From positions 8,381,682-8,445,681 of the forward strand of contig NC_045151.1 of the NCBI RefSeq assembly GCF_008831285.2: a stretch of 64,000 nt of DNA, given 5' to 3'. Position numbers and translations under genes: made by a program. The notes below the pieces were generated by a model. That model worked only from the letters and a program-made list of their open reading frames with translations, did not search any database and was not told the origin of the DNA. The stretch comes from Nymphaea colorata (lineage: Eukaryota; Streptophyta; Magnoliopsida; Nymphaeales; Nymphaeaceae). Each line of letters begins with the position of its first letter. The stretch's first letter is position 1. This document shows positions 28,000 to 41,000 of this stretch, piece after piece.

Positions 28000-28807
28000 G
28001 TTAGTAGTTTCCGCTGTAAAGCCTGTCGGGGCAGAGCCCCATTCATTTATTAACAAAAAAAAAAGGATATTTACAAAGAATAAAAACATAAGGGAAAGAA
28101 AACTGCTCAAATCTAAGTCGGCAACGCATCCCAGCACAGTTTAGACCCCACGGGACAGGACTTCAAGAGAATAGCAACCACTTGACAAAGAGGTTTGCTA
28201 TTTGTAAATCTAACATGATTTCTGCAGCAGAAGAAAAAGGAAGATATCACTTCACCATCTTGAGGATTGACAAGCAGGTTCCAAATTTGAGATTTCCAGT
28301 GTCTGGGGCCGATAGTAATGCATGCTTCAGAGGTAAGGTGCAGCAGCTTTAGTGTGATCTCGTAAGAACAGCTAAGCAATTGCTCAAATTGACTCCTCCA
28401 TGCTGTGAGGCATGGGGACACAAACTCGCCGTCGGGGTTGAGAATACCATAAGCCATCTTGAAGCAGTTTGGCTGTTGGAGTACAGTACCACAAGGTGAG
28501 CACAAAAACTCTACCATCAGCAGCATCAATTCCTACATGAAACCATAGCATACACTGCTCATGCAAACATCTGCGATTGAGCTGCTAATCCCATATCATC
28601 CGTCCAAATAGCGATAGCTACCTTGTTTGGAGGGGGAAGAGCTTCGCCTCATTTCCAGCCTCTTCTAAAGCTTGTAGCCATCCATGTAGAGATGGTCTCA
28701 ATAACAGTATTCCCTCACGGCATTCCAAGCCCAAATCTTGTCCCCATCCATGGCCAAACCATTTTAGTCCAGCTGCAGCAGAAGAACATATAAGGCACTG
28801 ACTCCTC
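28000..28807 (-). mobile_element. 3' part of LINE-1-type element A
   Basis: On the minus strand this segment carries the end of a plant LINE ORF2 and its 3' end: a T-run followed by GTTAATAAATGAATGGGGC (about 28030-28060), a usual plant LINE terminus. It joins, across the copia insertion, to 35475-36985: removing 28808-35479 restores a Cys-rich zf-RVT-like reading (CLLCKKAEESVPYMFF). Frames further in are interrupted, so it is a pseudogene. Confidence 0.65.
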
Positions 28808-29205
28808 TGTTGGAGCTTTGCGACAAATCAAGATAGCGCAGAAACGAAAATGCAGAAATTTAAAACCATTCATAGATTCATGTGTTTCATAGGGCGAAAG
28901 TAGAACCTGTAGAGGCGACCGCCGACTGAATGTTGGCGGCTGTTGGTAGAACGACTACAGTTCCCATAGAGTCGTTCCCCTGCGGAGGTAGCGGCGGCGG
29001 CAGTGGAAGTGAGTTTCTCTCCTCAACCATAGCAGCCCAATGATGGGGACAGGCAATTCACGTATGGCTAAGGGGACCGATTACCCAGACAGTAAAACTG
29101 AATGTGTCTCGCTCCTTCACAAGACACGAGTATTTATATTTAAGGGTCTGAAACGGATATGGACCTGTATCGATGCAGGACTATCCAAATGGAGAAATCC
29201 CAACA
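28808..29205 (-). repeat. Left (3') LTR of copia-1, 398 bp
   Basis: TGTTGGAGC...AATCCCAACA, with 5-bp perfect inverted ends (TGTTGG/CCAACA). It aligns along its whole length with 35071-35474; differences include an indel in a GGC/AGC-rich patch near 28990. Confidence 0.92.
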
Positions 29206-29426
29206 ATCTCCCACTAGTCCAAGTCGATATTAAGGGTAAACAAAATGAATGGATTAGCCTTAAGATCCATTCCAAGGTCTCACCTTTGTTGTCTTACAAA
29301 ACTTCTCAATAAACAAATGAGAATACAAAATAAATAGACAACAAACTTAATGAGAATCAACAAACTGTATGTGATCACATTCATAAATGTTTGTATAATA
29401 GTATGCTTACATTGAACTACACAAAC

Positions 29427-32400
29427 TCATTCTCTTGACATGTTAAAAAACATATCAGATGCTAGCGCTTTAGTAAGAGGATCTGCAACCATATATGTAG
29501 TTTCAATGTGTTGATTACACACTAGTTGATTCTCTGTCATTTCCTTAACAACAAAATACTTAAGTTCCATATGCTTACAAGAAGTAGTACTTTTGTTGTT
29601 ATTGAAAAAAGACACTGCAGCTTCATTATCACAGTGAACTTTAAGTGGTCTATCAATAGATTCCACTATCTTGAGCTGTGAAATGAGATTCTTTATCTAA
29701 ATTGCCTGCGATGTAGTCTCATATAATGCAATGAATTCTGCTTCCATAGTGTGAGCAGCAGTCACAGTCTACTTTTTGCTCCCCCATGAGATGACACCTC
29801 CTGATAGAAGGAAAATAAAACCAGTACTAGACTTTCTACTATCGGTACATCCTCCAAGATCGGCGTCAGAATAGCCAATCACTTCTAAATGGTCCATCTT
29901 GCGATATGTCAACATGTAATCTTTTGTTCCTTGCAAGTATCACATGACTCTCTTTACGGCCTTCCAATGTGCCATACCTGGATTAAATTGAAATCTACCA
30001 AGCATGCCAACAGCAAAGGAAATGTTAGGCCTAGTGCAAATCTACGCATACTACAAGCTGCCAACCACTGATGCATATGAAAAGTTGATCATTTGTACCT
30101 TTTCAAATTCGTCCTTTGGACAATCATTTAGGCTCAATTTATCACATTTAGCTATGGGTGCCGAAATAGGAGAACAATTCTCCATCCCATATCTTTTAAG
30201 TACTTTATTGATATATGCTGATTGGGAGAGACTTAAAGTACATTTAGATCTGTCTCGATGAATCTCAATGTCGAGAACATATGAAGCATCACCCGTGTCC
30301 TTCATCTCAAATTGAGATGCGAAAAAATGTTTGGTCTCTGTTAGCAATTGAAGATCATTTGACGCAAGTAAAATGTCATCCACATATAAAGTCAAAATTA
30401 TGAACCTACTCCCACATGTTTTAAGATACACACATCGATCAATGATATTTTCTGTAAACCCAAAAGTCGTAATGACTTCGAAAAACTTAATGTACCATTG
30501 ACGTGAGGCCTGTTTAAGTCCATAAATAGCTTTATTAAGCTTGCAAACCAAATAATCTTTACCACTCTCAGAAAACCCTTAAGGTTGATCCGTATATACC
30601 TCTTCATTCAAATCACCATTTAAGAAAGTCGTTTTCACATCCATCTGATGTAGCTATAAGTCAAATTGAGCTACAAGTACAAGGACAATCCTCATTGACT
30701 CTTTAGCAGAGACAGGTGAATATGTCTCATTATATTCAATGCCCTCCATTTGTGTGAATCATTTAGCAACCAATCTTGCCTTGTATCTCTCTATGTTGCC
30801 TTTAGAGTCCCTCTTGGTCTTATAGACTCATTTGCACCCTATGGGTTTAACTCCTTCAGGCAACGACACAAGGCTCCATGTCTGGTTTTTAGCCATATAG
30901 TCAAGCTCTTCTTTCATGGCATTAATCTAGTGTCTGTATTGTTTGCTTTCAACGGCTTCAATAAATGTGAAAAAGGTCATCATCAACATCTATGAAATCA
31001 CTAGGCTCTTGTAGGTATACCACATAGTTTGATGATATGGCAGATCTCCTGGCTCTTGCAGATCTACGAACAGGTAATTGATCATTTTCAATTTGTATGT
31101 CTACATCCTGTTCGTGTTCATCAGTATGATCTACATTTAATTCATCTGGATCTTATGTATTATATATATGATTTGCATTCATGTCATCATGAGAGACAAC
31201 ATAATCATACACACTTGCATTCTCTTTAGCATGTCTACTTTCAGTATCTTGTATTTCCTCAAAAATGAGGTTTTGTAATGCATCTAGTCCAAATGAGCCA
31301 TCTTTCAGGAATTTAGCCTTATCTGTTTCCACAATATGTGGTGTATGAGATGGACAATAAAACCTATAACCTTTCGATCTTTCTAGATAACCAATAAAGA
31401 AACCACTGGTTGTTTTAGGATCAAAGGCTTTTATGTAAGGGTTGTACAACTTAGCTTCAGCAGGACATCCCCATATATGAATATAAGAGAGAGAAGGTTT
31501 CCTACCTATCCACAATTCGTAAAGAGTTGTGGGAACTGCTTTAGTAGGAACCCTATTTTGGATATCCACTGCTGTCCTAAGAGCTTCACCCCACAAGGTT
31601 AGAGGGAGAGTGGAATAATTTATCATTACTCGAACCATTTCTTTAAGCGTACGATTTCTTCTTTCAGCTACACCATTTTGAGAGGCACTGTCTGGCATGG
31701 TGTATTGAGGCACAATGTCTTCTTCCTTTAGAAATCGTGCTAATGGTCCCTCCCTTGTTCCCATCTCAGTAAACCTACCATAATATTCACCACCTCTATC
31801 TGATCTGATTATCTTGATAACTTCACCGGTTTGTTTCTCTACTTCTTTCTTATAGTCCTTGAAAACTTGACACACATCGGATTTTTCAAAGATTAAGTAG
31901 AGATACAAATACTGAGAATAGTCATCAATAAAGGTAACAAAATACCTTTCACCTGTGTAACAAGGAGGGAAAGGTCCACAGACATCTGTGTGAAAAATTC
32001 CTAATCTTTCAGTACCTCGCTCGACACCTTCTTTATATATGTTAGTTTGCTTTGCCTTTATGCAATCTACACATATGCTGTTATCTGTAAAATCAAGAAA
32101 TCGTAAGATCCCTTCATTTATAAGTCTCATTATTCTCTTTTCAGAGATATGACCCAAACGACGGTGTCATAGCATGTACGAATCATCTTTTATGGCACTA
32201 CGCTTATTGCCACTTATACAATGACTAGAAACCAACGATTCAGGAGATTGGATCTTCACATTCAACTTGTATAAACCATTACACAAAATAGTAGAACCAA
32301 TTTCAACAAGATCTTTATAAATGAACATCTTTGAATTCTCAAACTTTAAGCAGAAATCAAATTTGTCCAGTCTTGATATAGAAATTAGGTTTCTACTATA

Positions 32401-33488
32401 TGATGGAACAAAGAAAATATCATGAAGATCCAAAACAAAACCAGTATCAAGCCTAATCTGGCATTCTCCTACAGCTTTCACATGTGAGCACATTTTATTT
32501 CCTGAGAAAATGCTCCTCTCATGTAGAGTTGGTTCCCTTTTGCTCAGAAAGTTCTGTAAAGAATTGGCAATATACACAGTAGCACCAGAGTCAATCTACC
32601 AGCTATTAATAGGAACATGTAACATATTACTTTCAAGTGAAGCAAATGACATGTTACCTTTCTTCTCTAACCAATTCTTGTACTTGATGTAGTCTGACTT
32701 CTTGTGCTCCTTTTTCTTGCAAAAGAAACACTTTATAGGAGCTAAGTTAGTCTGCAAAGTTTGAGAAGCAGTTTGACCTGTTGACTTTTTCTTGGCACTC
32801 TTTTTCATTGAACTTTTCTTTATGCCAACTTTACCAGCCCTAGAGTGAGAAACCATATGTGCGCTTTGCAACTTCTCACCCTTCTTCTTTCCTCCTCTTC
32901 AACACACTTAGACATCAATTCATTGAATGTCCATTCAGTATTATGTGTGTTGTAACTGATCTTAAAAGGAGTATATTCAGCTGGTAAAGATGTCAAAGTA
33001 AAGAATACCAAGAAAGATTCAGAAATAGTCAACTTCATGTCATTCAATTGAGAAGCAATGTTCCTCATTTCTAACATATGCTGGTGAATGTTACCCCCTC
33101 TTTGATATTTCATAGATATTAACTTTGACATTAGGGTACTGGTTCTGGCTTTATGAGAGCTGACAAACTGAGCCTCAACTGCATCCAAGAACTCTCTCAC
33201 CGTTCTACAAGGTGGGATAGCACCACGTATGTTCTTAGCAACCCTTGCTTACAAAAGCAACAAACTTAGTCGGTTAGAACGCTCCCACTTGTCAAAGTAT
33301 ACTATTTCATTATGTGTACTTTGTGGTGTAAGAGGTGGTGGCTCAGGTTGCCTCAAAGCCATATCCAAATCCATATACCCCAATGAAAACACAACATTTT
33401 CTTTCCATTCAGCATAATTTGAATCATCAAGTAAAGAGATAGAATTTGAGCCATTAAAATAAATAAAACCAGGCACTGCAGATGACAA
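29427..33488 (-). pseudogene. Decayed copia-1 gag-pol
   Basis: Gag starts at 33488 (MSSAVPGF) and has a UBN2-type core (FLDAVEAQF, LMSKLISMKY) with an in-frame TAA at 33249-33251. A frameshift near 32870 leads to the zinc knuckle CFFCKKKEHKKSDY, whose last Cys is replaced by Tyr. Protease IDSGAT follows an in-frame stop at about 32596. The GAG-pre-integrase (RRLGHIS, ICVDCIKAKQ) and integrase (HTDVCGPF, FIDDYSQY, SDRGGEY, NGVAERRNR, so the D,D,E triad is present) form an open 334-codon run at 31153-32157. RT (30051-30551; MVCKLNKAIYGLKQASRQW, YVDD) and RNase H (29427-29800; HCDNEAA) are split by stops. No autonomous activity is possible. Confidence 0.92.
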
Positions 33489-35070
33489 AAGATATCAATA
33501 AGTTGACATGTATTATATGAGACAAACTATATGGAACAGTAAACTAAATAAAAGACTCTTTATGTCTACTATTTCCAAGACAAATACTAGGGGTCATTAG
33601 GTTACTACTTTGGTAATATACCTAATACACACATGTATTTCGTCTTAACTTTATCTAGTAAAACTAGGAAATGTAAATTCAAACTATAGTAAAACATAAC
33701 ACCTTTGGGTGTAAAATGACAGAACTATGTAAGAATCTATTTTTTTATTTTACTCTACTTATTCTCTTGAACATAACACATTATCTTTGGGTAATTATGT
33801 TATTTCAAATGAGAGTAAGTACAACATGAAACATTAATGTGTCTTTAAACCATGCGTAGTCACTTTGGTGAGGTATGACATGATTTAACTAATCATAGGC
33901 TCTTTACATTAGTGTTATCGTACAAACTTTATGATCGTGCAATAAAATTAACTTTATCCTAATCTTAAATAAAAACATGATATAAGAATATGTCATAATA
34001 GCACATTTAAAATGAAACACACGGATCATTTCTACATAATCAACTTAATGCTATCTAAATTGTTCATTAAACACCTTAAATGGACATGCAACCACATATA
34101 CCAGCTTCCTCTAGCTTAGTCTAACCAGTCCCGTATCAGTCCTAAATGGACTGAACCGGTGGAAAACTAGATGAACCGGTCAAGAAACGGGCAAAACCGG
34201 GTTAAAAATCAATTGTACCGCTCAAAAAGTGCTCTGAGTCGTATTAAAATTGGAAGAACCAGTCTTATAACCTGAGAACAAGTCCAGAACCGGTCTGAAA
34301 CCGGATGAACCGGTCCGGAAAAAGAAATAACCGGTCTTAAACAACTCTGAACCGGTGCGGAATAGTTTGAACCGGTTTAAACTTAATGGGCCTGGATCGG
34401 GTCCGTTAGAAATCGACCCGGACCCACCCGACCTGTCGCGCGCGGCGGTTTCGGGAAAACGAAACGCCTCCCACCGCCGCTGCCCTAGCCCAACGGTAGG
34501 GGTGAGTGGGGCGGCGGGAGATGTTTCAGACGGCCCTCCCACCGGCCGTGGGAGAGTTCCGGCGGTCGCCTGGTGCCGTTCGGCACCCGGCGACACCGCC
34601 GGCCACTCCCTGTGGCTAGTGGGTGAAGATGCCCTCGCCCCTCTCCTATTGAAACGGTAAACGGAAAAAAGGGGAGGGGCGGTTCGGCGGTTCTTTATTT
34701 CCGCCGCCTGTGGAAGGCGGCCGGACGTCGCATGAGCACAAGGATGGAACTCGCCTAACGCCCATCCTTCTTCCCATTTCCCCCTTTTCCCTTTCCCTGT
34801 TGTTTTGTCTCTCGCTGCAAAAGACGACGGTTTCTTTTTCCCAACGTAGTGGGTGGGCGCCGGCAAGAAGCACGTCCGACGCCTCTCCCTGTTCCTTTCT
34901 CTGTGGCTGCAACGGAAGCCCAACGCTTCCATTGCCCATTATGCAACAGATGAAGGAACAGGCACGCCGGTGCCCTCTTCTTCCACGTTTCTACCCTATT
35001 CCCTTTGCGTGAAAAAACAGTATGCAAAGGGAAACGCGTAGCGGAAAGATGGAGTGGGCCCATAACCCAT
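33489..35070 (-). other. Leader of copia-1 between 5' LTR and gag
   Basis: About 1.6 kb, unusually long. The part next to the LTR (34380-35040) is GC-rich with CCGCC/GGCGG words, unlike the AT-rich coding region; next to it is the ACCGGT-rich array (34120-34375), and the last 600 bp before gag are AT-rich. Open frames here on both strands (for example minus 34222-34932) show no protein family and reflect composition. Confidence 0.6.
34120..34375. repeat. ACCGGT-rich degenerate tandem array in copia-1 leader
   Basis: GAACCGG, AACCGGTC and ACCGGTT words recur at intervals of roughly 10-30 bp; GAACCGGT itself occurs at 34152, 34173, 34307, 34350 and 34368. ACCGGT is self-complementary, so the array is rich in short inverted repeats. 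Role unknown. Confidence 0.75.
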
Positions 35071-35474
35071 TGTTGGAGCTTTGCGACGAATCATGATAGT
35101 GCACAAACGAAAACGCAGAAATTGAAAACCATTCATAGATTCCTGTGTTTCATAGGGTGAAAGTAGAACCTTTAGAGGCGACCGCCGACTGAATGTCGGC
35201 GGTTGTTGGTAGAACGGCTACAGTCCCCATAGAGTCGTTCCCCTACGGAGGTAGCAGCAGCATAGGCAGCAGCGAAAGTGGGTTTCTCTCCTCAACCATA
35301 GCAGCCCAGTGATGGGGACAGGCAATTCACGTATGGCTAAGGGGACCGATTACCCAGACGGTAAAACTGAATGTGTCTCACTCCATCACAAGACATGAGT
35401 ATTTATACTTAAGGGTCCGAAACGGATATGGACCCGTATCGATGCAGGACTATCCAGATGGGGAAATCCCAACA
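35071..35474 (-). repeat. Right (5') LTR of copia-1, 404 bp
   Basis: TGTTGGAGC...AATCCCAACA, matching 28808-29205. It is the 5' LTR because coding runs on the minus strand. The flank TCCTC (35475-35479) is the second TSD copy. Confidence 0.92.
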
Positions 35475-36985
35475 TCCTCTGCTTTCTTGCACAACAAACA
35501 CTGATTAGCTAATGCTAACCCTTGTTTTTTGCATCGATCAAGAGTGGCCAAATGGTTTTGAGCTGCAAGATAGCTGAACCAATCCGCGTTTGGGGGGGGG
35601 GGGGGGCGGCTTTAGAGGATCAAATGTAGGTGTTCCAAACTATTTGGCTTTTAGTGTGTCTTGTGTGATCATAGATATTTATCTGCAATAGACGGAGGCG
35701 GCATCTTTACCATCCCACCAACGAATGTCTGGGCCACAAGCAAGTTGAACAGACTTAAGGACGCGATTTAACCAACTGATTCTCAGAGGGTCATTAGCCA
35801 TGGAAACATTCGTGCAAATTTGGCCTACTGAACTGTCAAGGAGCCCTTCGGCCACACCAAACTGCCCGCCCTCGATAGCCATCCATTAATGATGCCCCAG
35901 CTCCAAGAATCGAACCAGAAACTGGCTCGCTGTCCATCTCCAAGCCTCCACTGAATAGCGTGCCCAACATCAGTCCAAGCCCCAAGGATGGCCTTCTTGA
36001 AGAGGAGTGGCTAGCCAGTTTTTGAGGGACCCAAAGGCTATGGCTATCTCTTCTAAATATATTTTTTCCGAACTAGGTCCGACCACAGAGAGTCCCACAG
36101 TAGCTTTAAAAGCCCAACGAATCATCATAGCCTTGTTGAGAAGGTTAATATATCATCCAGATCAATGCCCCCTTCAGGAATGGGACTACATAGATCCAAC
36201 TCATCTGATGAGGGTGCCCACGCTCCTCTGTGTCAGCCCAAATGAAGTTAGCCAAAACCCCGATTCAACCCTTTCACAACACCCGGAGGGAGTTTGTGAG
36301 CTCTAGTACAATAGGAGATAATATGGAGGAGAACACTTTTAATTTAACAAATTCTACCAGAGTAGGAAAGTAAGCTCATTTTTCAACCACTCAAATTTCT
36401 TTTCCACTTTCTCAAGAAAAGGCATGTACATAAGCTCTCTGACTTTTTTGTAAACAGGGAGAGACCCAGGTAAGTACTGGGAAGCTCCCTACGAGGACAT
36501 TTGATGGCCACAGGACACATAGAACGAATCCCGTCTAGTTGATTTTTTTATCAAACATTGTATTGTCCGAACGATTGAACAAGAGGTATAAATTATCCTT
36601 TGTTCCATCCTGTTCCGATCTAACCCTCGGAACAACCCAAATGAAGTTAGCCAAAACCCGATTCAACCCTTTCACAACACCCGGAGGGAGTTTGTGAGCT
36701 TTAGTCCAATAGGAGATAATATGGAGGAGAACACTTTTAGTCAAACAAATTCTACTTGGAGATAATATGGAGGAGAACACTTTTAGTCAAACAAATTCTA
36801 CCAAAGTAGGAAAGTAAGCTCATTTTCCAACCACTCAAATTTTTTTTCCACTTTTTCAAGAAAAGGCCTTGCACATAAGCTTTGTGAGTTTTTTGTAAAC
36901 AAGGGGAGACCCAGGTCTAGGAAGGCGTTTGATGGCCAGGGGACACGTGTCAAACATTGTATTGCCCAAACATTGGACAAGAGGT
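35475..36985 (-). mobile_element. RT-distal part of LINE-1-type element A, internally duplicated
   Basis: The minus strand encodes the region after the RT catalytic core: SLCARPFLEKVEKKFEWLEN and SVLLHIISYWTKAHKLPPG followed by VLANFIW, a signature of plant LINE ORF2, then the start of the zf-RVT domain (CLLCKKAEE) cut by copia-1. Frames are broken. Part is tandemly duplicated (36171-36940). Its RT core, endonuclease and ORF1 are not in the window. Confidence 0.78.
36171..36940. repeat. Tandem duplication of about 400 bp inside LINE A, plus a 49-bp one
   Basis: AAATGAAGTTAGCCAAAACC occurs at 36240 and 36638, and the matching continues through CACAACACCCGGAGGGAG and beyond. In the second copy GGAGATAATATGGAGGAGAA is again doubled (36711 and 36760). 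Confidence 0.88.
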
Positions 36986-37710
36986 ATGAAGTTTCATCCT
37001 ATTCTGATGAAACCTCGAAACAAACAGAACATGCATCCCTCCCGCCCCCGACCCCGTTCTCTTTCTCTCCTCCTCCTCCCGTCTCTGCCCCTGAGCTGCC
37101 TTTCTCCTTTGTCTCTGCCCCCGTCTCTACCCCTAGCCCTTTCTCTTTCTCTCCTTCTCCCTTCTCCTATGTCCCCTGAGCTGCCCTAGCCCTTTCTCTT
37201 TCTCTCCTTCTCCTCCGTCTCCATTCTCATCTGTCTCCACGGGAGGGCAATCGCTGGATGGAATTTCTCACAAACAGGGATTCTCGGCACACATTTCAAA
37301 GAAGGGAATTTTTGGTGGATTTCTCTTTTTCTCTCATCCAAGCCAAGATTCGGAGAATGACCGGCCATGGAGTTCAGTCGGCCGGTGTTTGGGTTTGCTG
37401 TTTGAGGTGGGTTTCTCTCTCTCTCTCTCTCTCCCTCTCGGCTAATTCGTTCCTTGGTCTACATAGGCGATAGAGTTAGCAGCATTCTTCGGGTTGTTAG
37501 TGGAAGGTGGTTAGGGTTCCACTGGGTTTTGGTTTTTTCAGATTTTCTTTTAATGTTCAATTTTTTTTATCGGAATTGCCACACATTTTCTTTTCTTCCT
37601 TTTCTCTACTTTGATCAGGCCAGATTCTGAAATTTGTGTCCCTGTTGACCCGAGCGTTCTAACTGCTTCTTACTCTCTTATTTAAAGAGTTTTGTAACAT
37701 ACTTCATGTG
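36986..37710. other. CT-rich tract and unassigned sequence
   Basis: 37040-37240 is a pyrimidine-rich repeat of CCTTTCTCTTTCTCTCC and GAGCTGCC-type units. 37250-37450 is less repetitive and has a possible leader exon ending at GTTTGAG followed by the donor-like GTGGGT (37405). No family is recognised. It could be the 5' end of a transcript disrupted by the gypsy insertion, but that is a guess. Confidence 0.4.
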
Positions 37711-37715
37711 TGGTG

Positions 37716-38039
37716 TGTTACAGTCTGGTTTTTAAACAAAGTCTTGAGGAAGAGAGTAGAGTAGGAGGGAGCAGACGAGGGAAGTGAGGAAGAATTGGGA
37801 TCAAAAGCATATCAATTCCTTTCATCACTAAGGCTTGATACTCCTCTAGCAAAAGTGGAAGCCTCAAAACAGGGGATCGTGGCAGCCCCACTAATAGGGA
37901 TAACTCATCGCTAAAAATGTGGAACAACCCACTTCTTGGAACAACTGCAATCAACTTAACTGAACACTAACTATGACCATGACGCCTATTAACTGTTGCC
38001 ATGATGCCACGATAGACACCTTCGGTTAAGGTCATGACA
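37716..38039 (-). repeat. Left (3') LTR of the gypsy element, 324 bp
   Basis: On the minus strand it reads TGTCATGACC...GACTGTAACA. It is preceded on that strand by the PPT. Confidence 0.93.
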
Positions 38040-41000
38040 CTCGACCTCCCTTGGAACTATTCTTGTCCTCAAGAATAGCAGTTTGATTCAATTCTGATAT
38101 GATGGGGAATTGAGCCTTAAGCGCATTATAATCCTCCCATGTTGCCTCATCATCATGTAAATTGGCCCATTTGACAAGTACTTGGATGACTGCCGCATTG
38201 TTACGTTTCACCAAACGGCGATCCAAAATACCCTCTAGTTCTGATCGAATTAGATCGTCCTTATCAGTGATAGGTGGTGTAGTGATCGGTACCTGCCCTT
38301 CTCCAACTCGTCGCTTAAGTAACGACACATGAAAAACTGGGTGGATTGCGTAGGACAGAGGTAGATCAAGTTTGTAAGCCACCGATCCTACTCGAGCTAG
38401 GACACAAAAGGGTCCATAATATTTGGCGGCAAGCTTGAGGTTGGTACGGATTGCCAGTGAGCTTTGCCTGTAAGGCTGGAGCTTCAAGAACACCCAATCT
38501 CCAACAGCGAACTCTCTCTCACTTCGTCGTTTGTCAACTTGAATCTTCATGCGATTTTGGGCTTGAGCAAGAGATTCAGTTAATAAGCGCACCATTTGAG
38601 CATGTCTGGTGGTATAATCTGCAACCACGGCCATCGAGGGCTGTTCATCTCGAATTCCAGGAATGGGAGGTGGCGAGTAACCATAAACCACCTCGAATGG
38701 TGAGCTCTTGATGGCAGTATGGTGGGAACTATACCAGAATTCAGCGAGTGACAACCATATGCTCCAGGTGCCTTGTCGATTGAAACACATCGCTCTTAGA
38801 TAATGTTCGAGGCATTGATTGAGTCTTTCTGTCTGGCCATCAGATTGGAGATGGTATGTTGAGCTAAGGGCCAGCTGTGTGCCAAAAGTTTTGAAGAGCT
38901 TATGCCACATATTGCTGGTGAAGACCTTGTCTTGGTCTGAGACTATTGTTTCGGGAAGCCCATGGTGTTTGAACACGTTGTCGAAGAGAGTTTGTGCCAC
39001 TTGAAAGGCAGTGAACGGATGGGCCATGGCAATGAAGTGGCCGTATTTAGAGAATCGATCCATTGCCACTAATATCACATCCTTGCCATGCAATTTTGGC
39101 AATCCTTCAATGAAATCAAGCACAATATCCTTCCAATTGCCTATTGGAATTGGTAGGGGCTGAAGTAAACCAGGGTTTGCAACGGTTTCTGATTTGCATC
39201 ATTGACATGTGTCATAGTTAGCAATATAGGTATCAACTTTCTTCTTGAGGCTAGGTCAATAAAAATGCCTTTTGATTCATTTGTAAGTTGCTAACCTGCC
39301 CGAGTGCCCTCCGACTGCCGCATCGTGTAATTGCTGAATGATCTCGTGGTGAAGATTTTTGGAACAGCCTATATAAAAACGGCTCTTGTACCTCAGTAGA
39401 CCTTGCTGCAGCTTGAAATTTGGTCTGCCATCAAGAGTAATTAATAACTCCTCCTTGATTTGAGTTGCCTTGGTATCGCCAAGATAACTTTTCTCAATCA
39501 AAGCCTTCCATGCTGAAATGACTGATGAAATAGCGAGCACCTCATTGGTAGTTAGAATTTCGACCTTGGTTACCTTTGTGAAGTGCGATAGAGCATCGGC
39601 TGCCTTGTTATCGAAGCCCCTTCGATATGCGATAGAGAAATTCAACCCCATCAAGCAAGAGACACCCTTCCGTTGCAAGTTTGTATGAACCTTCTGATCC
39701 AAAAGGAATTGTAAACTGCGATGGTCCGTCTTGATCACGAAATGGGCTCCTTCCAAATAATGCCGACAACGCGTCACCGCTGATAGGACAGCCATCAACT
39801 CCTTTTCGTAGGTGGCCAATCCGGCATTAAGGGCCTAAGGCTTCGCTCATGTATGCAATTGGACACCCGTTTTGAGTTATGACTGCCCCGATGCCCCGCT
39901 CCGATGCATGTCTCCAACACAAATTCACTATTAAAGTCAGGGTATGCAAGGATGGGAGAAGTCGATAGGAGGTGCTTTAGATTTGTAAAAGCCTCGTCCG
40001 CATTTGGAGACCAGCATAAGGCATCTTTTTTGAGGAGCTTGGTCAGTGGTTGCGCCACCACACCATAATTTCATATGAATTTTCAGTAGTAACCCGTTAA
40101 GCCGAGGAAGCCCCGCAATTCTCTCTCCGTTTTGGGTGTAGGCCAACTGATCATGGCCTCAACCTTCTTTGGGTCAGTACTGACTCCTTCTCCCGATATG
40201 ACGTGTCCCAGGTAATCAATTTGAGTCATGCCAAATTCGCATTTGGATAACTTGAGGTAGAATTGTTCATGCCGTAGTAACTATAGCACCATCGAAAGAT
40301 GCTCAATGTGCAAGGCCAACTCGCTGTTGTAGATCAAATGTCCTCAAAGAATACCAGAACAAATTGACGTAAGAGTGGGGCCAAAACCTGTTTCATTAAG
40401 GACTGAAAGGTGGCTGGTGCATTAGTAAGACCGAAATGTAGCACCCGAAACTCCTAATGGCCTTGGTGTGTTCGGAATGCCGTCTTAGGAATGTCCTCCT
40501 CCTTCATACGAATTTGATGGTACTCGGCCCATAAGTCGAGCTTGGAAAATACCTTTGCACCATGTAGTTCATCAAGAAGGTCATCGATGATGGGAGTCGG
40601 ATATCGATCCTTGATCGTCCGACAGTTGAGTTGATGGTAATCCACACACATTCACCAGCTACCATCCTTCTTTTTAATGAGCAGGATGGGCGAGGCGAAG
40701 GGACTATGACTGTGACGGATAAACCTAGCATCCATGAGGTGTTGCACTTGGACCTCTATTTCCCTTTTTTGGTGGTAGGGGTAGCGATATGGGCGGACAG
40801 CTACTGGTGAGGTCCCAAGTACTAGCGTGATCTCGTGGTCATGAGAACGCTGAGGTGGGAGTTTATTGGGTTCTTCAAACATGTTGGAGAAGGAGTGGAG
40901 CAAGAGATGCAGCCTTTCTCGGAATTCAATGGGGAGGTCCGATCCTCCGCAAGTATCAAATTCAATTGAATTCGACTTTGGAAGTGCTGCCAGCTTGTTG

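Larger units (their letters stand above)
28808..35474 (-). mobile_element. Full-length but decayed Ty1/copia retrotransposon (copia-1)
   Basis: LTRs at 28808-29205 and 35071-35474 (about 5-6% different by eye) bound a minus-strand interior. TSD TCCTC stands at 28803-28807 and 35475-35479. The PPT is AGTGGGAGAT next to the left LTR (29206-29215 read inverted). Order on the minus strand: 5' LTR (right), a 1.6-kb leader, gag, protease, integrase, RT, RNase H, 3' LTR (left), which is the copia order. No initiator-Met PBS is recognisable beside the right LTR. It lies within a LINE zf-RVT region and is inactive through several stops and frameshifts. Confidence 0.92.

Noticed and set aside
34222-34932. 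236-codon minus-strand open frame
   Set aside because: It lies in the GC-rich leader of copia-1; no family motif, and the plus strand is also open, so GC content is the likely cause.
37258-37473. First exon of the GDPD gene
   Set aside because: There is an ATG and a donor-like site, but the encoded residues do not resemble any GDPD N-terminus and no linking exons are seen; left as unassigned.
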